Shown: positions 35,308 to 45,034, counted from the first letter of the stretch. The stretch: DNA of 64,000 nucleotides from Gammaproteobacteria bacterium (GCA_016874095.1 VGVH01000011.1:1-64000); one strand, 5' to 3'. Notes: generated by a model not told the origin, from the letters alone. Translations and numbers: made by a program.

Positions 35308-35315
35308 GTTGGCGG

Positions 35316-36578
35316 TCACCTCTTGCCGTATACCTTGTAAATCGCTGAGCCGGCCGCCAATGCAGCCAGCCCCCAGACAATCTCTTCGCCTTTCGCTTGC
35401 GTGAGTAATGCAGCAACCGCGGCGAGCCCCGCCAGCGGCACCAATGCCCCGCCAGGCGCCGTCCATTCCCCGCCCGGTCCCTGACGCCTCCGCAGGACCA
35501 GCACAGCAACGCAGGTCGCAGCGATCACGACGAGTCGCGCCAGCACGTTCACGACGACGAGCGAAAAGAAGCCCAGCGCAGCTGCGAGCAGCCAGGTGAG
35601 CGCGCCGTGCGCGACGATCGCGATCCAGGGCGTGTGGAAGATCGGGTGTATGCGCGCGAGCGGCGACGGGAACTGGCCCGCGTCGGCCATTGCCCAGGCG
35701 ATGCGCGGCACGACCAGCGAAGCGCCAAAGACGTAGCCGGCCGTGGAAACGAGCGCGCCCGCGGCGACCAGCGTCGCGCCGCCGGCTCCGAACACAACGG
35801 CGGCTGCATCGGCGAGCGGCCGCGCCGATGTGCCCAGTGCCGGCAACACGGCGTATGCCAGCGCCTGGAGCAACACATAAAGAAGAATCGCCACGCCGAT
35901 GGACATGAAGAGCGCCGCCGGTACGTCGCGCGCCGGCGAACGGGATTCGCCGCCCGGTACGGTAGCGACTTCGAAACCGCCGAACGCGAAAGCCACCAGC
36001 AGCACCGCGCGCCAGAAGCCATCTGCTGGCCCGGCATCGACGGGAGTGCCGCCGTTCGCAGCCAGGTACCATGCAGCTGCGGCGACGAGGGTGATGAGCG
36101 GCAGCAGCTTGGCGACGGTGAAGACATTGGTGACGGTCGCACCCGTGCGCACGCCGCGCACGTTCAATGCCGTGACGACGACCGCCATCGCTGTAATCAC
36201 GGCGACGCGCGCGGCGCCGGTGTCGGCGCCCGGCACGAATTCGGCGAGGTAGGCGAGAAACACGTTGTAGCTCGCGGCCACGGCTGCCATGCGCGACAGC
36301 CAGAAGAGCCAGCCCACCTCGAAGCCGGCGAAGTCGCCGAGGGCCGCGCGGGCCACGGCGTAAGGACCGCCGGTGCCCGGCACACGGGCGTTGGCCTCGG
36401 CGAAGGTGGCGGCAAAAAGGAGCGACAGCAACCCGGACACGACGAAGGCCAGCGGCGCATGGATACCCGTCGCGGCTGCAGCCGTCGCCGGCAGGAGGAA
36501 GATGCCGCTGCCTACGATCGTATTGAGCGACAGGGCCGTGAGGTCGTAGCGGCCGAGGCTGCGTACCAGGCCAGTCAT
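35316..36578 (-). CDS. APC-family amino acid permease
   Basis: A 420-residue membrane protein with about 12 hydrophobic segments. APC signatures: LSLNTIVGSGIFLLPA in the first helix, FAEANARVPGTGGPYAVARAALGDFAGFEVGW, and AFAFGGFEVATVPGGESRSPARDVPAAL in the sixth helix region. It probably exchanges or imports an amino acid or amine across the inner membrane. The start MTGLVRSLGRYDL at 36578 has a GGGGGA sequence upstream; an ATG nine codons earlier (36605) is possible. Divergent from the acyl-CoA synthetase gene. Confidence 0.88.
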   Translation of the reverse strand: MTGLVRSLGRYDLTALSLNTIVGSGIFLLPATAAAATGIHAPLAFVVSGLLSLLFAATFAEANARVPGTGGPYAVARAALGDFAGFEVGWLFWLSRMAAVAASYNVFLAYLAEFVPGADTGAARVAVITAMAVVVTALNVRGVRTGATVTNVFTVAKLLPLITLVAAAAWYLAANGGTPVDAGPADGFWRAVLLVAFAFGGFEVATVPGGESRSPARDVPAALFMSIGVAILLYVLLQALAYAVLPALGTSARPLADAAAVVFGAGGATLVAAGALVSTAGYVFGASLVVPRIAWAMADAGQFPSPLARIHPIFHTPWIAIVAHGALTWLLAAALGFFSLVVVNVLARLVVIAATCVAVLVLRRRQGPGGEWTAPGGALVPLAGLAAVAALLTQAKGEEIVWGLAALAAGSAIYKVYGKR

Positions 36579-36622
36579 GTGCAGGTCCCCCGAAAAAGCG
36601 GCCACTACCCGGAGCCGTTAGA

Positions 36623-38146
36623 ATGCGGCCCGCCATGACGACGATACCAGCACTGCTCGCTGCCGCCCCGTCCGCGGCCATCGCCCTGGAAGCGCCCGGG
36701 CGCACGCCGCTCAGCTACGACGGGCTGCGCCGCCAGCTCGTCGACACTGTCGCCGCTCTCAACGCCCTGGGCGTGGGCCGCAACGACGCCGTCGGCATCG
36801 TGCTGCCGAACGGGCCGGAGATGGCGAGCGCCTTCCTGTGCATAGGCGGCGGTGCCACCACGGCCCCGCTGAACCCCGCCTACGCCGCCGACGAACTCGA
36901 GTTCTATCTCAACGACCTCGCGGCGAAACTCGTGGTCGTACCCGAGGCTGCCGACACGCCCGCCGTGCAAGTCGCCGCGAAGCTCGGCATTCCCCTGGCG
37001 CGCCTGTCTTTCGATCCCGCCGCACCGGCCGGCACCTTCCGGCTGGGCGGACCGGCCGGCAAAGCTGCGCGGTCAGGACTCGCAGCAGCGGACGACGTCG
37101 CGCTGGTACTGCACACCTCCGGCACCACGTCGCGGCCGAAAGTCGTGCCGCTCACTCACTCCAACGTGTGCACCTCGGCCGCGAACATCGCCCGCAGTCT
37201 TGCCCTCGTGCCGGGTGACCGCTGCCTCAACGTGATGCCGCTGTTCCACATCCACGGGCTCATCGCGGCGCTGCTCTCGTCGCTGTCGGCCGGCGCGAGC
37301 GTCGTCTGCTCACCGGGCTTCAACGCGCTGCAGTTCTTCGGCCTCGTAGCCGACCACCGGCCTACCTGGTACACGGCCGTGCCGACCATGCACCAGGCAA
37401 TCCTCGCGCGCGCGGCGCGCAATCCCGAAGTCGTGCAGGCGGCGAAGCTGCGGCTCATCCGCTCCTCCTCCGCGTCGCTACCGCCGCAGGTCATGCTCGA
37501 ACTTGAGAAGGTGTTCGGCGCACCGGTGATAGAGGCTTACGGCATGACCGAGGCGGCGCACCAGATGGCGAGCAATCCCCTCCCGCCCGCACCACGCAAG
37601 CCGGGCAGCGTCGGCATCGCGGCGGGCCCCGAGGTGGCGATCATGGATGAGTCGGGCCGGCTGCTGCCGCAGGGCGCGACGGGCGAGATCGTGATCCGCG
37701 GCGCCAACGTCACGGCCGGCTACGCGAACAATCCGGCGGCGAATGCCACTGCTTTCACGCACGGCTGGTTCCGCACGGGCGACCAGGGCGTGCTTGATGA
37801 AGAGGGATATTTGCGCCTCACGGGCCGCCTGAAGGAGATCATCAACCGCGGCGGCGAGAAGATCTCGCCGCGCGAGGTCGACGAGGCGCTGCTCGATCAC
37901 CCCGCCGTGGCCCAGGCGGTCACCTTCGGTGTGCCGCACGACAAGCTCGGCGAGGACGTCGCCGCCGCCGTCGTGCTGAAGGAAGGCTCGAGCGCAACGG
38001 AGCGCGAGTTGCGCGAGTTCGTGGGCGTGCGTCTTGCCGCGATGAAGGTGCCGCGCCAGGTGTTGTTCCTCGCCGAGATCCCGAAAGGCGTCACCGGCAA
38101 GCTGCAGCGGATAGGGCTTGCGAAGCTGCTGGGTTTGTCCCCGTGA
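36623..38146 (+). CDS. Acyl-CoA synthetase, oxalate--CoA ligase-like (Pcs60/AAE3 group)
   Basis: A 507-residue ANL enzyme (503 if the second ATG at 36635 is used). A GGAG 8 nt before 36623 supports the first ATG; a TAGAAT 10 nt before 36635 could instead mark leaderless initiation at the second. Motifs: LHTSGTTSRPKVVPLTH, MPLFHIHGL, AYGMTEAAHQMASNPLPP, WFRTGDQGVLDEEGYL, GRLKEIINRGGEKISPREVDE, with catalytic Lys in GVTGKLQR. The THSNV/AYGMTEAAHQM combination is typical of oxalyl-CoA synthetase-like enzymes; the substrate is not certain. It ends in a 4-bp overlap with panE. Confidence 0.8.
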   Translation: MRPAMTTIPALLAAAPSAAIALEAPGRTPLSYDGLRRQLVDTVAALNALGVGRNDAVGIVLPNGPEMASAFLCIGGGATTAPLNPAYAADELEFYLNDLAAKLVVVPEAADTPAVQVAAKLGIPLARLSFDPAAPAGTFRLGGPAGKAARSGLAAADDVALVLHTSGTTSRPKVVPLTHSNVCTSAANIARSLALVPGDRCLNVMPLFHIHGLIAALLSSLSAGASVVCSPGFNALQFFGLVADHRPTWYTAVPTMHQAILARAARNPEVVQAAKLRLIRSSSASLPPQVMLELEKVFGAPVIEAYGMTEAAHQMASNPLPPAPRKPGSVGIAAGPEVAIMDESGRLLPQGATGEIVIRGANVTAGYANNPAANATAFTHGWFRTGDQGVLDEEGYLRLTGRLKEIINRGGEKISPREVDEALLDHPAVAQAVTFGVPHDKLGEDVAAAVVLKEGSSATERELREFVGVRLAAMKVPRQVLFLAEIPKGVTGKLQRIGLAKLLGLSP

Positions 38147-39123
38147 AAATCTGCGTTTACGGCGCCGGCGCCATAGGCGGCTTCCTCGGTGGCCAGCTCG
38201 CTCGCGCCGGCGTCGACGTCACCCTCATCGCGCGCGGACCGCACCTCGCCGCCATGCAGGCCAGCGGACTCACGCTGCAACTCGCCTGCGAGCAGGTCAA
38301 CGTCAAGGTGCGGGCGAGCGACGACACGCGTGCCATCGGCCCGCAGGACGCCGTCGTACTCGCGCTGAAGGCGCACTCAGTGAGCCCTGCGCTCGATCAC
38401 ATCCGCCCGCTGCTTGGGCCGGAGACTGCAGTGGTCACCGCGCAGAACGGGATCCTCTGGTGGTACTTCCACCGTCATCCGGGTCCGCTCGCCGAACACC
38501 GGCTCGAATTCGCCGACCCCGGCGGCCGGATCCGGGACACCCTGGGCGCCGAGCGCGCGATCGGCTGCGTGGTGTATCCGTCCTGCGAGATCGTCGCTCC
38601 CGGCGTCGTGCGCCACATCGAAGGCAACCGCTTCATGCTCGGCGAACCCGACGGCTCGAAATCAGCCCGGGTGCAGGCGCTCAGCGAGGCCTTTGGAGCG
38701 GCTGGCATGAAGGCCCCGGTGCGCACGAAGATCCGCGACGACATCTGGTTCAAGCTGCTCGGCAATGCCACCTTCAACCCGGTGAGCGTGTTGACGGGCG
38801 CAACGCTCGGCCGCATGGGCAGCGATGCCGGCGGGCGCGAGGTGATCCGCACGCTGATGCGGGAAGCAGAGGCGGTGGCGACGGCGCTGGGCGTCGAGTT
38901 CCCGATGAGCCTCGAGAAACGCATCGACGGCGCCACCGCCGTCGGCGACCACAAGACATCGATGCTGCAGGACCTCGAAGCAGGCCGACCGCTCGAGCTC
39001 GATGCCCTGGTCGGCTCCGTGACTGAACTCGGCAGGCTGGTGAATGTCCCGACCCCGGCGCTCGACCTCGTGCTGGCGCTGGTCAGGCTCCGTCTCGCCA
39101 GCGCCGCCCGGCCAGTGAACTGA
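38143..39123 (+). CDS. panE: 2-dehydropantoate 2-reductase family protein
   Basis: A 326-residue protein from GTG 38143, overlapping the previous stop (GTGA). NADPH motif GAGAIGG at 7-13, AQNGILWWYF, IRDDIWFKLLGNATFNPVSVLTGAT with the catalytic Lys, and DHKTSMLQDLEAGRPLELDALVG. The PanE family reduces ketopantoate for coenzyme A synthesis; many catabolic paralogues reduce other 2-ketoacids. Coupling to an acyl-CoA ligase, together with the longer family form, makes a paralogue possible. Confidence 0.8.
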   Translation: MKICVYGAGAIGGFLGGQLARAGVDVTLIARGPHLAAMQASGLTLQLACEQVNVKVRASDDTRAIGPQDAVVLALKAHSVSPALDHIRPLLGPETAVVTAQNGILWWYFHRHPGPLAEHRLEFADPGGRIRDTLGAERAIGCVVYPSCEIVAPGVVRHIEGNRFMLGEPDGSKSARVQALSEAFGAAGMKAPVRTKIRDDIWFKLLGNATFNPVSVLTGATLGRMGSDAGGREVIRTLMREAEAVATALGVEFPMSLEKRIDGATAVGDHKTSMLQDLEAGRPLELDALVGSVTELGRLVNVPTPALDLVLALVRLRLASAARPVN

Positions 39124-39128
39124 TCGCC

Positions 39129-39490
39129 TCACCCCGGTGGGTGAAGCCACCGCGCCGCGATCGTCTGGCGCGCGTACTCCTCGACGCTCATGAAGCCGGG
39201 GTAGACCATCGTCACGCTGACACCCGAATCGACCAGCTCTATTCGCAGCGAATCGACGAATCCGCGCATCGCGTGTTTCAACGCAGCGTAGCCCGAGCGC
39301 GTCGGCACGCCAGTCAGTCCGGTCAGGCTCGCGATACCGACCAGCCGCCCGCGCGCCTTGATCAGCGCCGGCAAGGCGTAGTAGGTGCAATAGACCGCAC
39401 CGAAATAATTCACCTGCATGATGCGTTCGAAAAGCTTCGGATCGCGTACTTCCCTGAAGCGCAGGTAATAATCACCACGTTGTCACGCAT
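39129..39490 (-). pseudogene. Short-chain dehydrogenase remnant with central deletion
   Basis: Starting at ATG 39490 it reads MRDNVVIITCASG, the first strand of an SDR, and then breaks. In another frame it resumes at EVRDPKLFERIMQVNYFGAV and continues AGRLVGIASLTG-type residues, SGYAALKHAMRGFVDSL with the Tyr-x3-Lys pair, and VTMVYPGFM. About 80-90 residues, including the rest of the cofactor motif, are missing and the frame has shifted; the end is also short. It lies 5 bp from the end of panE, on the opposite strand. Confidence 0.75.
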
Positions 39491-39541
39491 TAGCCGAGCT
39501 CCGGGCTACCATGCGATGCTGCCCCACCAGAAGGTTGCCAC

Positions 39542-40537
39542 ATGACCGACCGATTTTCCGCCATCGTTGCCGTCGAGATCGACGGGCGCTCCTCCGGAAG
39601 CCTGCGGGAACTCACCCTCGCGGACCTGCCCGACGAGGACGTGCTCATCCGCGTTTCCCACTCGACGCTGAACTACAAGGATGCTCTCGCCATCACCGGG
39701 GCGGGGAAGATCTGCCGGAAATTTCCGATGGTCTGCGGCATCGACCTCGCGGGCACGGTGGTCGAATCGCGCGATCCCCAGTTCCGCGCGGGCCAGCCGC
39801 TGCTGGTGAACGGCTTTGGACTCGGCGAACGGCACTGGGGCGGCCTCGCGCAGTACGCCCGCGTCAACCGGGCCTGGCCATTCGCGATTCCGTCCGCCTT
39901 CAGCAGCGAACAGGCGATGGCAATCGGCACCGCCGGCTACACCGCGATGCTCTGCGTGCAGGCGCTCGAGGACCACGGCGTGAAGCCGGGCAGCGGCCCG
40001 GTACTGGTGACCGGCGCCTCGGGCGGCGTGGGATCCGTGTCGGTGATGCTGCTCGCCAAGCTCGGCTACGACGTCGTGGCTGCGACCGGCCGCGCCGCCG
40101 CCAACCGTGAGTTCCTCACCCGCCTCGGCGCCCGCGACCTCATCGATCGCGCGGAACTGGCGCGCGCGCCGAAGCCGCTCGAGTCAGAACGCTGGGCCGG
40201 CGCCATCGACAGCGTCGGCGGCGACACGCTCGCCACGATCCTCGCGCAGACGCGCTATGGCGGCACCGTCGCCGCAACCGGCCTGGCCGGTGGCGCCACG
40301 CTGAACATAACCGTCATGCCTTTCATCCTGCGCGGCGTGACACTCGCCGGCGTCGACAGCGTCATGCGCCCGCGCGAACCCCGCGAACGCGCCTGGCATC
40401 GCCTGGCCGGGCTCATCGACAAGTCGCTCCTCGCCACGCTCTACGAAGTCCAGCCGCTGTCGAAGGTGCCTGCCCTTGCTGCTGACCTGCTAGCGGGTAA
40501 GCTGCGCGGGCGCGTGGTGATCGATGTCAACGCGTAG
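39542..40537 (+). CDS. acuI: AcuI/YhdH-type acryloyl-CoA reductase
   Basis: A 331-residue zinc-independent MDR protein. HSTLNYKDALAITGAGKICRKFPMVCGIDLAGTV, GLGERHWGGLAQYARV, and the cofactor motif VLVTGASGGVGSVSVMLLAKLGY are the AcuI/YhdH pattern. The family reduces acryloyl-CoA to propionyl-CoA with NADPH (3-hydroxypropionate or DMSP metabolism, or detoxification). Length is typical. It diverges from the SDR remnant with 51 bp between starts. Confidence 0.88.
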   Translation: MTDRFSAIVAVEIDGRSSGSLRELTLADLPDEDVLIRVSHSTLNYKDALAITGAGKICRKFPMVCGIDLAGTVVESRDPQFRAGQPLLVNGFGLGERHWGGLAQYARVNRAWPFAIPSAFSSEQAMAIGTAGYTAMLCVQALEDHGVKPGSGPVLVTGASGGVGSVSVMLLAKLGYDVVAATGRAAANREFLTRLGARDLIDRAELARAPKPLESERWAGAIDSVGGDTLATILAQTRYGGTVAATGLAGGATLNITVMPFILRGVTLAGVDSVMRPREPRERAWHRLAGLIDKSLLATLYEVQPLSKVPALAADLLAGKLRGRVVIDVNA

Positions 40538-40657
40538 CGGCGTCGGGCTGCAACGCCGCAATCGCGCGCGGATCGGCCGGGCTGTCAACCAACTTCACCC
40601 TGCTGCGTTCCCGTCTGCATGGGAGTACCCGACGCGGCGCCGCCGCAGGAGTCCGTT

Positions 40658-42514
40658 ATGTCGATTGCCCGTTTCCTGACTGCCGCGAGAGCGGCTTTTC
40701 TGGCCCTTGTGGTAACGCTGACCGGCGCCTGCGGCGGTGGCGGCGGATCTGCCGGAGGCGCGGCGGCACAGGACGAGGGGACGGTGCTCCTCAGCCTGAG
40801 TGATGCCGAGGGCGACTTCGTGCACTACGTCGTCGATGTCGTGTCACTGCGGCTCCTGCGCGCCGACGGGACGGCAGTCGAGACGCTGCCGGCAACCGGC
40901 CGCCTGGATTTCGCGGCCTACACGGAGCTGTCCGAGCTGATCAGCGCCGCTACGGTGCCCGCCGGTACCTATGTCGCTGGCGAAATCACGCTCGACTACG
41001 CGGCGGCGCAGGTGCAGGTCGAAGCCGGTGGCGTGCCGGTCGACACGGTCCTCCAGGACCGTGACGGCAACCCGCTCGGTCGTGAAACCCTGCGCATCCG
41101 GCTCGACGATGCGCTACCGCTCGTAGTGACCCGCGCGCGCACTGTGCTGCTCGCGGTCGACTTCGATCTCGACGCCTCGCACGAGGTGGACACCAGCAGC
41201 GTCCCGGCCGTCGTGACAGCAGCGCCCTTCCTCGTCGCGGAGCGCGCGCCGGTGACGGAGAAGGAACTGCGCGTCCGCGGGCCGCTGCAGGCGGTCGATG
41301 TCGCTGCGTCAAGTTACGAGGTGCGGGTGCGCCCGTGGCATCTCGCCCCCGGCGTACCCTTCGGCAGCGTCACGGTGCACACCGACGGCGACACGGAATT
41401 CGAAATCGACGGCGTGAGCTTCGCCGGCAGCGACGGCATCACCGCCCTCGCGGCGCTGCCCGCCGACACACCGACAGCGGCATTCGGCACGCTCAACCCT
41501 GCGGATCGCCGCTACGACGCCGATATCGTCCTCGCCGGTTCAAGTGTGCCCGGTGCGACGCTCGACGCGGTTCTGGGCAGCGTCGTCGCCCGCGCCGGCA
41601 ACGTGCTCACGGTGCACGGCGCGACGATCGTGCGCAGCACGGGGGCAGTCCTGCTGCGCGAGCTGGTCACGGTCACGATCGGCGACGATACGCCCGTGCG
41701 ACGCCGACCCGGAGTTTCCGTCGGGACCGACGCGATCTCGGTGGGTTCGCAGGTCGAGGTGCTCGGCACGCTCGACAGCGGCGCCGGTGATGCGGCAACG
41801 CTCGATGCTACGCAGGGCCGCGCGCGCCTGCTCGCGACGCGCCTGGCCGGTGCGGTGGTCGCGACCTTGCCGGGCCAACTCGACATGGATCTCCGCGCCA
41901 TCGACCAGCGCCCTGCCGGCCGCTACGATTTCTCGGGCACCGGCGTGTCGGGCGAGGTCGACGCCGACCCGTCCAACTACGAAGTGGCTACCGCAGCCCT
42001 GTCGCTCGCGGGACTGGAACCCGGCGACCCGGTGCGGGTGATCGGCTGGGTCCGCGACTTCGGCACCGCGCCGGCCGACTTCGACGGCCTCTCGGTGAGC
42101 CAGCCCGGCCCGTTGCTGTCACGCCTCGGCATCGGCTGGCAGCCGGCCGGCACCGCGGCGCCGTTCAGCGTGGCGAACCCCGACGCGCTGGTCGTGGACC
42201 TCGCCAACGAAACGATCGGGCTGCGCCACCACCTGCTCGTGGGTTATCACCTGATCGACCTCTACGACCTCGATGCGGCGCCGACCATCGTGCCGTCCGC
42301 CGCCGGCCCGGGTCGCTATGCGATCCTCTACGGCGATCGCGTGCTGCTCGCGCGTGACTTCGCCGACTGGGTCGCGATCGTGAACCGCGCGCTCGGCGCC
42401 GGTGCGCTGGCCTACGGATTCTGGACCGACGGCGCCTACGACCGCGACGACAACGAGCTGGCAGCGCGGACGATGGGCATCCATCTCACGCGGCTGGCGA
42501 CGACGGACGAGTGA
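40658..42514 (+). CDS. Large DUF4382-type surface lipoprotein
   Basis: A 618-residue protein. The start at 40658 is preceded by CAGGAG (RBS) and followed by a lipoprotein signal (LALVVTLTGAC) and a Gly-rich tether (CGGGGGSAGG). The first domain GTVLLSLSDAEGDFVHYVVDVVSLRLLRADGTAV resembles DUF4382. The remainder has repeated beta-rich modules with conserved spacing (LDAVLGSVVARAGNVLTVHGATI, VSVGTDAISVGSQVEVLGTL, and VEVxG-like OB-fold segments), as in DUF5666-containing lipoproteins. Function unknown; probably exposed in the periplasm or on the outer membrane. Confidence 0.75.
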   Translation: MSIARFLTAARAAFLALVVTLTGACGGGGGSAGGAAAQDEGTVLLSLSDAEGDFVHYVVDVVSLRLLRADGTAVETLPATGRLDFAAYTELSELISAATVPAGTYVAGEITLDYAAAQVQVEAGGVPVDTVLQDRDGNPLGRETLRIRLDDALPLVVTRARTVLLAVDFDLDASHEVDTSSVPAVVTAAPFLVAERAPVTEKELRVRGPLQAVDVAASSYEVRVRPWHLAPGVPFGSVTVHTDGDTEFEIDGVSFAGSDGITALAALPADTPTAAFGTLNPADRRYDADIVLAGSSVPGATLDAVLGSVVARAGNVLTVHGATIVRSTGAVLLRELVTVTIGDDTPVRRRPGVSVGTDAISVGSQVEVLGTLDSGAGDAATLDATQGRARLLATRLAGAVVATLPGQLDMDLRAIDQRPAGRYDFSGTGVSGEVDADPSNYEVATAALSLAGLEPGDPVRVIGWVRDFGTAPADFDGLSVSQPGPLLSRLGIGWQPAGTAAPFSVANPDALVVDLANETIGLRHHLLVGYHLIDLYDLDAAPTIVPSAAGPGRYAILYGDRVLLARDFADWVAIVNRALGAGALAYGFWTDGAYDRDDNELAARTMGIHLTRLATTDE

Positions 42515-42639
42515 GGAAGGATCCGGTACGACGCCGGTCAACCGGCGCCGGGATGCGCCGCCAGGAACTCGCTGATTCGGGGGAGCATCGCTGCCATATA
42601 CTTGACGCCTGATCTGCCCGCACCCGCGGAGAACCCCGC

Positions 42640-43362
42640 ATGAAGTCCCTGCTTTTGCTGCTGATCAACGCCGCCAAGCTGGGACCGGCGCTGAAGACGC
42701 TCATCACCATGCTGCTGTCGGTGGGCGCCTATGCGCTGCTGTGGGGCTGGTGGTATGCAGCAGGGTTCGTGGCGCTGATTTTTTTCCATGAGATGGGCCA
42801 CTTTCTCGCGGCGCGCCAGCGCGGGCTGCCGGTCGGCACGCCGACCTTCATTCCCTTCGTCGGGGCGTGGATCCAGCTGGACCAGATGCCGCACGACGCC
42901 GAGACCGAAGCCTATGTCGGCATTGCCGGGCCGGTCGTGGGCAGTGCGGCGGCGCTCGCCTGCCTTTTCGCCAGCACTTCCCTCCAGAGCGACCTGCTGC
43001 TGGCGCTCGCCTACTCCGGCTTCATGTTGAACCTGTTCAACCTGATCCCGGTGAGCCCGCTCGACGGCGGGCGGATCACCGCGATCGTTTCGCCGCGCGT
43101 CTGGCTGCTCGGCGTGCCGGTGCTGATTGCGCTGTTCCTGTGGAACCCGAGCCCGATGTTCATCCTCATCGCAATCCTCGCGGCGCCGCAGGTCTGGAAA
43201 GTCCTGCGCGGCCGCTCCGACGAGGGGCTGCCGGCCGGTTACTACGACATCCCCGGGGCAACCCGCATGCGGTATGCCGCCTGGTATCTAAGCCTGGCCG
43301 CGGCACTCGCCCTCCTCAGCTACGAGGCGCACGAGTCTCTGAGCCACGTCCGGGTGCCCTGA
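42640..43362 (+). CDS. Site-2-protease-like M50 metallopeptidase
   Basis: A 240-residue multipass membrane protein. Zinc motif HEMGH (His50, Glu51, His54) within the second membrane segment, and NLIPVSPLDGGR further on supplying the third ligand (Asp) near residue 140. No PDZ domain, so it belongs to the minimal M50 group. The substrate is unknown. A CGGAG precedes the start. The 3' end overlaps the tail of a reading frame left by the maleylacetoacetate isomerase remnant on the other strand. Confidence 0.88.
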   Translation: MKSLLLLLINAAKLGPALKTLITMLLSVGAYALLWGWWYAAGFVALIFFHEMGHFLAARQRGLPVGTPTFIPFVGAWIQLDQMPHDAETEAYVGIAGPVVGSAAALACLFASTSLQSDLLLALAYSGFMLNLFNLIPVSPLDGGRITAIVSPRVWLLGVPVLIALFLWNPSPMFILIAILAAPQVWKVLRGRSDEGLPAGYYDIPGATRMRYAAWYLSLAAALALLSYEAHESLSHVRVP

Positions 43363-43445
43363 ATGATTCGTCCCGCAGGGCAACGGGCTTGTCCCGCCTG
43401 GCCGGCCACCGGGCATGGCGCGGCGTAAAATGCCCTGATCGCCCG

Positions 43446-43634
43446 CCCGTACACCTGGAGCGCCGGCACGCGCGACTGCGGGTTCACGGCCCGATAGGCC
43501 GCGCTCCACTGCTGGCCGCCGTCGCGCACAAGGTCGACCGGCACGATCTCGTGCTCCATCGCCTTCAGGTTGGGCGCGATCCGGACGCGGTAGGAAGCCG
43601 AACTCGTCCAGAAACTGTAGAGCCGCAGGCGCAT
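43446..43634 (-). pseudogene. maiA: Maleylacetoacetate isomerase remnant (N-terminal quarter)
   Basis: From ATG 43634 the protein starts MRLRLYSFWTSSASYRVRIA and continues MEHEIVPVDLVRDGG, AAYRAVNPQSRVPALQV, which is the N-terminal thioredoxin-like domain of MaiA (zeta-class GST). After about residue 63 homology stops and the frame runs on into sequence antisense to the M50 gene until 43320. About 150 residues are missing. RIAPNLK has Pro where the family usually has Leu. Only the first domain remains, so the isomerase cannot work. Confidence 0.7.
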
Positions 43635-43667
43635 GGGCAAAGCATGCGCCGATCCGGCGGCGGCGGT

Positions 43668-43673
43668 TACAAT
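43668..43673 (+). promoter_or_regulatory. Candidate -10 box for trpB2
   Basis: TACAAT lies 5 nt before ATG 43679. There is no Shine-Dalgarno and no clear -35. The position suggests leaderless or near-leaderless transcription. Confidence 0.35.
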
Positions 43674-43678
43674 GAACG

Positions 43679-45028
43679 ATGACCACGAAATTCCTGCTGC
43701 CCGAGTCGCAACTCCCGACCCACTGGTACAACGTCGTACCGGACCTGCCGGCGCCGCCCCCGCCGCCGATGGGCCCGGATGGCAAGCCCGTCGGGCTGGA
43801 CGCACTCGCCGCGATCTTCCCGCAGGCGCTGATCGAGCAGGAAGTGTCGGGCGAACGCTGGATCCCCATTCCCGAGACGGTGCGGGAAATCTACCGGCTC
43901 TGGCGGCCCACGCCGTTGCATCGCGCCCACCGGCTGGAGGCGGCGCTCAAGACGCCGACGAAGCTCTATTACAAGAATGAGTCGGTGAGCCCCGCCGGAT
44001 CGCACAAACCGAACACCTCCATTGCGCAGGCGTACTACAACCGGCAGGCTGGAATCAAACGCCTCGTCACCGAGACCGGCGCAGGGCAATGGGGCTGCTC
44101 CCTGGCGCTCGCCGGGCAGCTCTTCGGACTCGAAGTGCGCGTGTACATGGTGAAGGTGAGCTACGGCCAGAAACCGTACCGCCGCTCGATGATGCAGGCC
44201 TGGGGCGCCGAGGTGTTCGCGAGTCCGACCGACATGACCAATGCCGGCCGCCAGATCCTCGCAAAGGATCCGCAGTCGCCCGGCTCCCTCGGCATTGCCA
44301 TTTCAGAAGCCGTCGAGGAAGCCGCCGGCCGCAAGGACTCGAACTACGCGCTGGGCTCCGTGCTGAACCACGTCATGCACCACCAGACCGTGATTGGCGA
44401 AGAAGCGAAGAAGCAGATGGCGCTGGCCGGCGACTACCCTGACGTCGTGTTCGGCTGCTGCGGCGGCGGATCGAACTTCGCAGGCATCGCCTTCCCGTTC
44501 TATGCCGACAAGGCCGCCGGCAAGCAGGTGCGCCTCGTCGCGGTCGAGCCTTCGTCCTGCCCGACGCTGACCAAGGGCGTGTATGCCTACGACTTCGGCG
44601 ACGCGACCGGGCTGACGCCGCTGCTCAAGATGCACACGCTGGGGCACGACTTCATGCCGCCGGGCATCCATGCGGGCGGACTTCGCTATCACGGCGCCGC
44701 GCCGCTGGTGAGCCAGCTGGTCGAGGCAGGCCTCGTCGAGGCTCAGGCTATCCCGCAGCTGGAGACGTTCGAGGCGGGCGCGCTCTTCGCCCGTTCCGAG
44801 GGAATCGTGCCCGCGCCGGAGTCCACGCATGCCATCGCGGCAGCCATACGCGAGGCACGCGCCTGCGCGACCAGCGGCGAAAAGAAGACGATCCTCTTCA
44901 ACCTGTCCGGCCACGGGCACTTCGACATGGGCAGCTACGACCGCTACTTCGCCGGCGAGTTGAAGGACTTCGACTACCCGACGGAGGCGATCCGAGAATC
45001 CCTCGCACACCTGCCGAAGATCGCCTGA
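43679..45028 (+). CDS. trpB2: TrpB2-type tryptophan synthase beta chain
   Basis: A 449-residue PLP enzyme. [12 protein letters not shown], the Schiff-base lysine Lys110 in [32 protein letters not shown] and [10 protein letters not shown] are TrpB2 features. TrpB2 (about 450 residues, with the N-terminal extension seen here) is distinct from standard TrpB and does not need TrpA; it joins serine and indole or recycles indole. No trpA is nearby. It converges on a decayed aldehyde dehydrogenase gene. Confidence 0.93.
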   Translation: MTTKFLLPESQLPTHWYNVVPDLPAPPPPPMGPDGKPVGLDALAAIFPQALIEQEVSGERWIPIPETVREIYRLWRPTPLHRAHRLEAALKTPTKLYYKNESVSPAGSHKPNTSIAQAYYNRQAGIKRLVTETGAGQWGCSLALAGQLFGLEVRVYMVKVSYGQKPYRRSMMQAWGAEVFASPTDMTNAGRQILAKDPQSPGSLGIAISEAVEEAAGRKDSNYALGSVLNHVMHHQTVIGEEAKKQMALAGDYPDVVFGCCGGGSNFAGIAFPFYADKAAGKQVRLVAVEPSSCPTLTKGVYAYDFGDATGLTPLLKMHTLGHDFMPPGIHAGGLRYHGAAPLVSQLVEAGLVEAQAIPQLETFEAGALFARSEGIVPAPESTHAIAAAIREARACATSGEKKTILFNLSGHGHFDMGSYDRYFAGELKDFDYPTEAIRESLAHLPKIA

Positions 45029-45034
45029 CCGGCT

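Noticed and set aside
42541-42640. Leftward tail that reads like the end of a hydrolase (AAMLPRISEFLAAHPGAG)
   Set aside because: Too short and only suggestive; no start or upstream homology. The 125-bp gap before the M50 gene otherwise shows nothing convincing.
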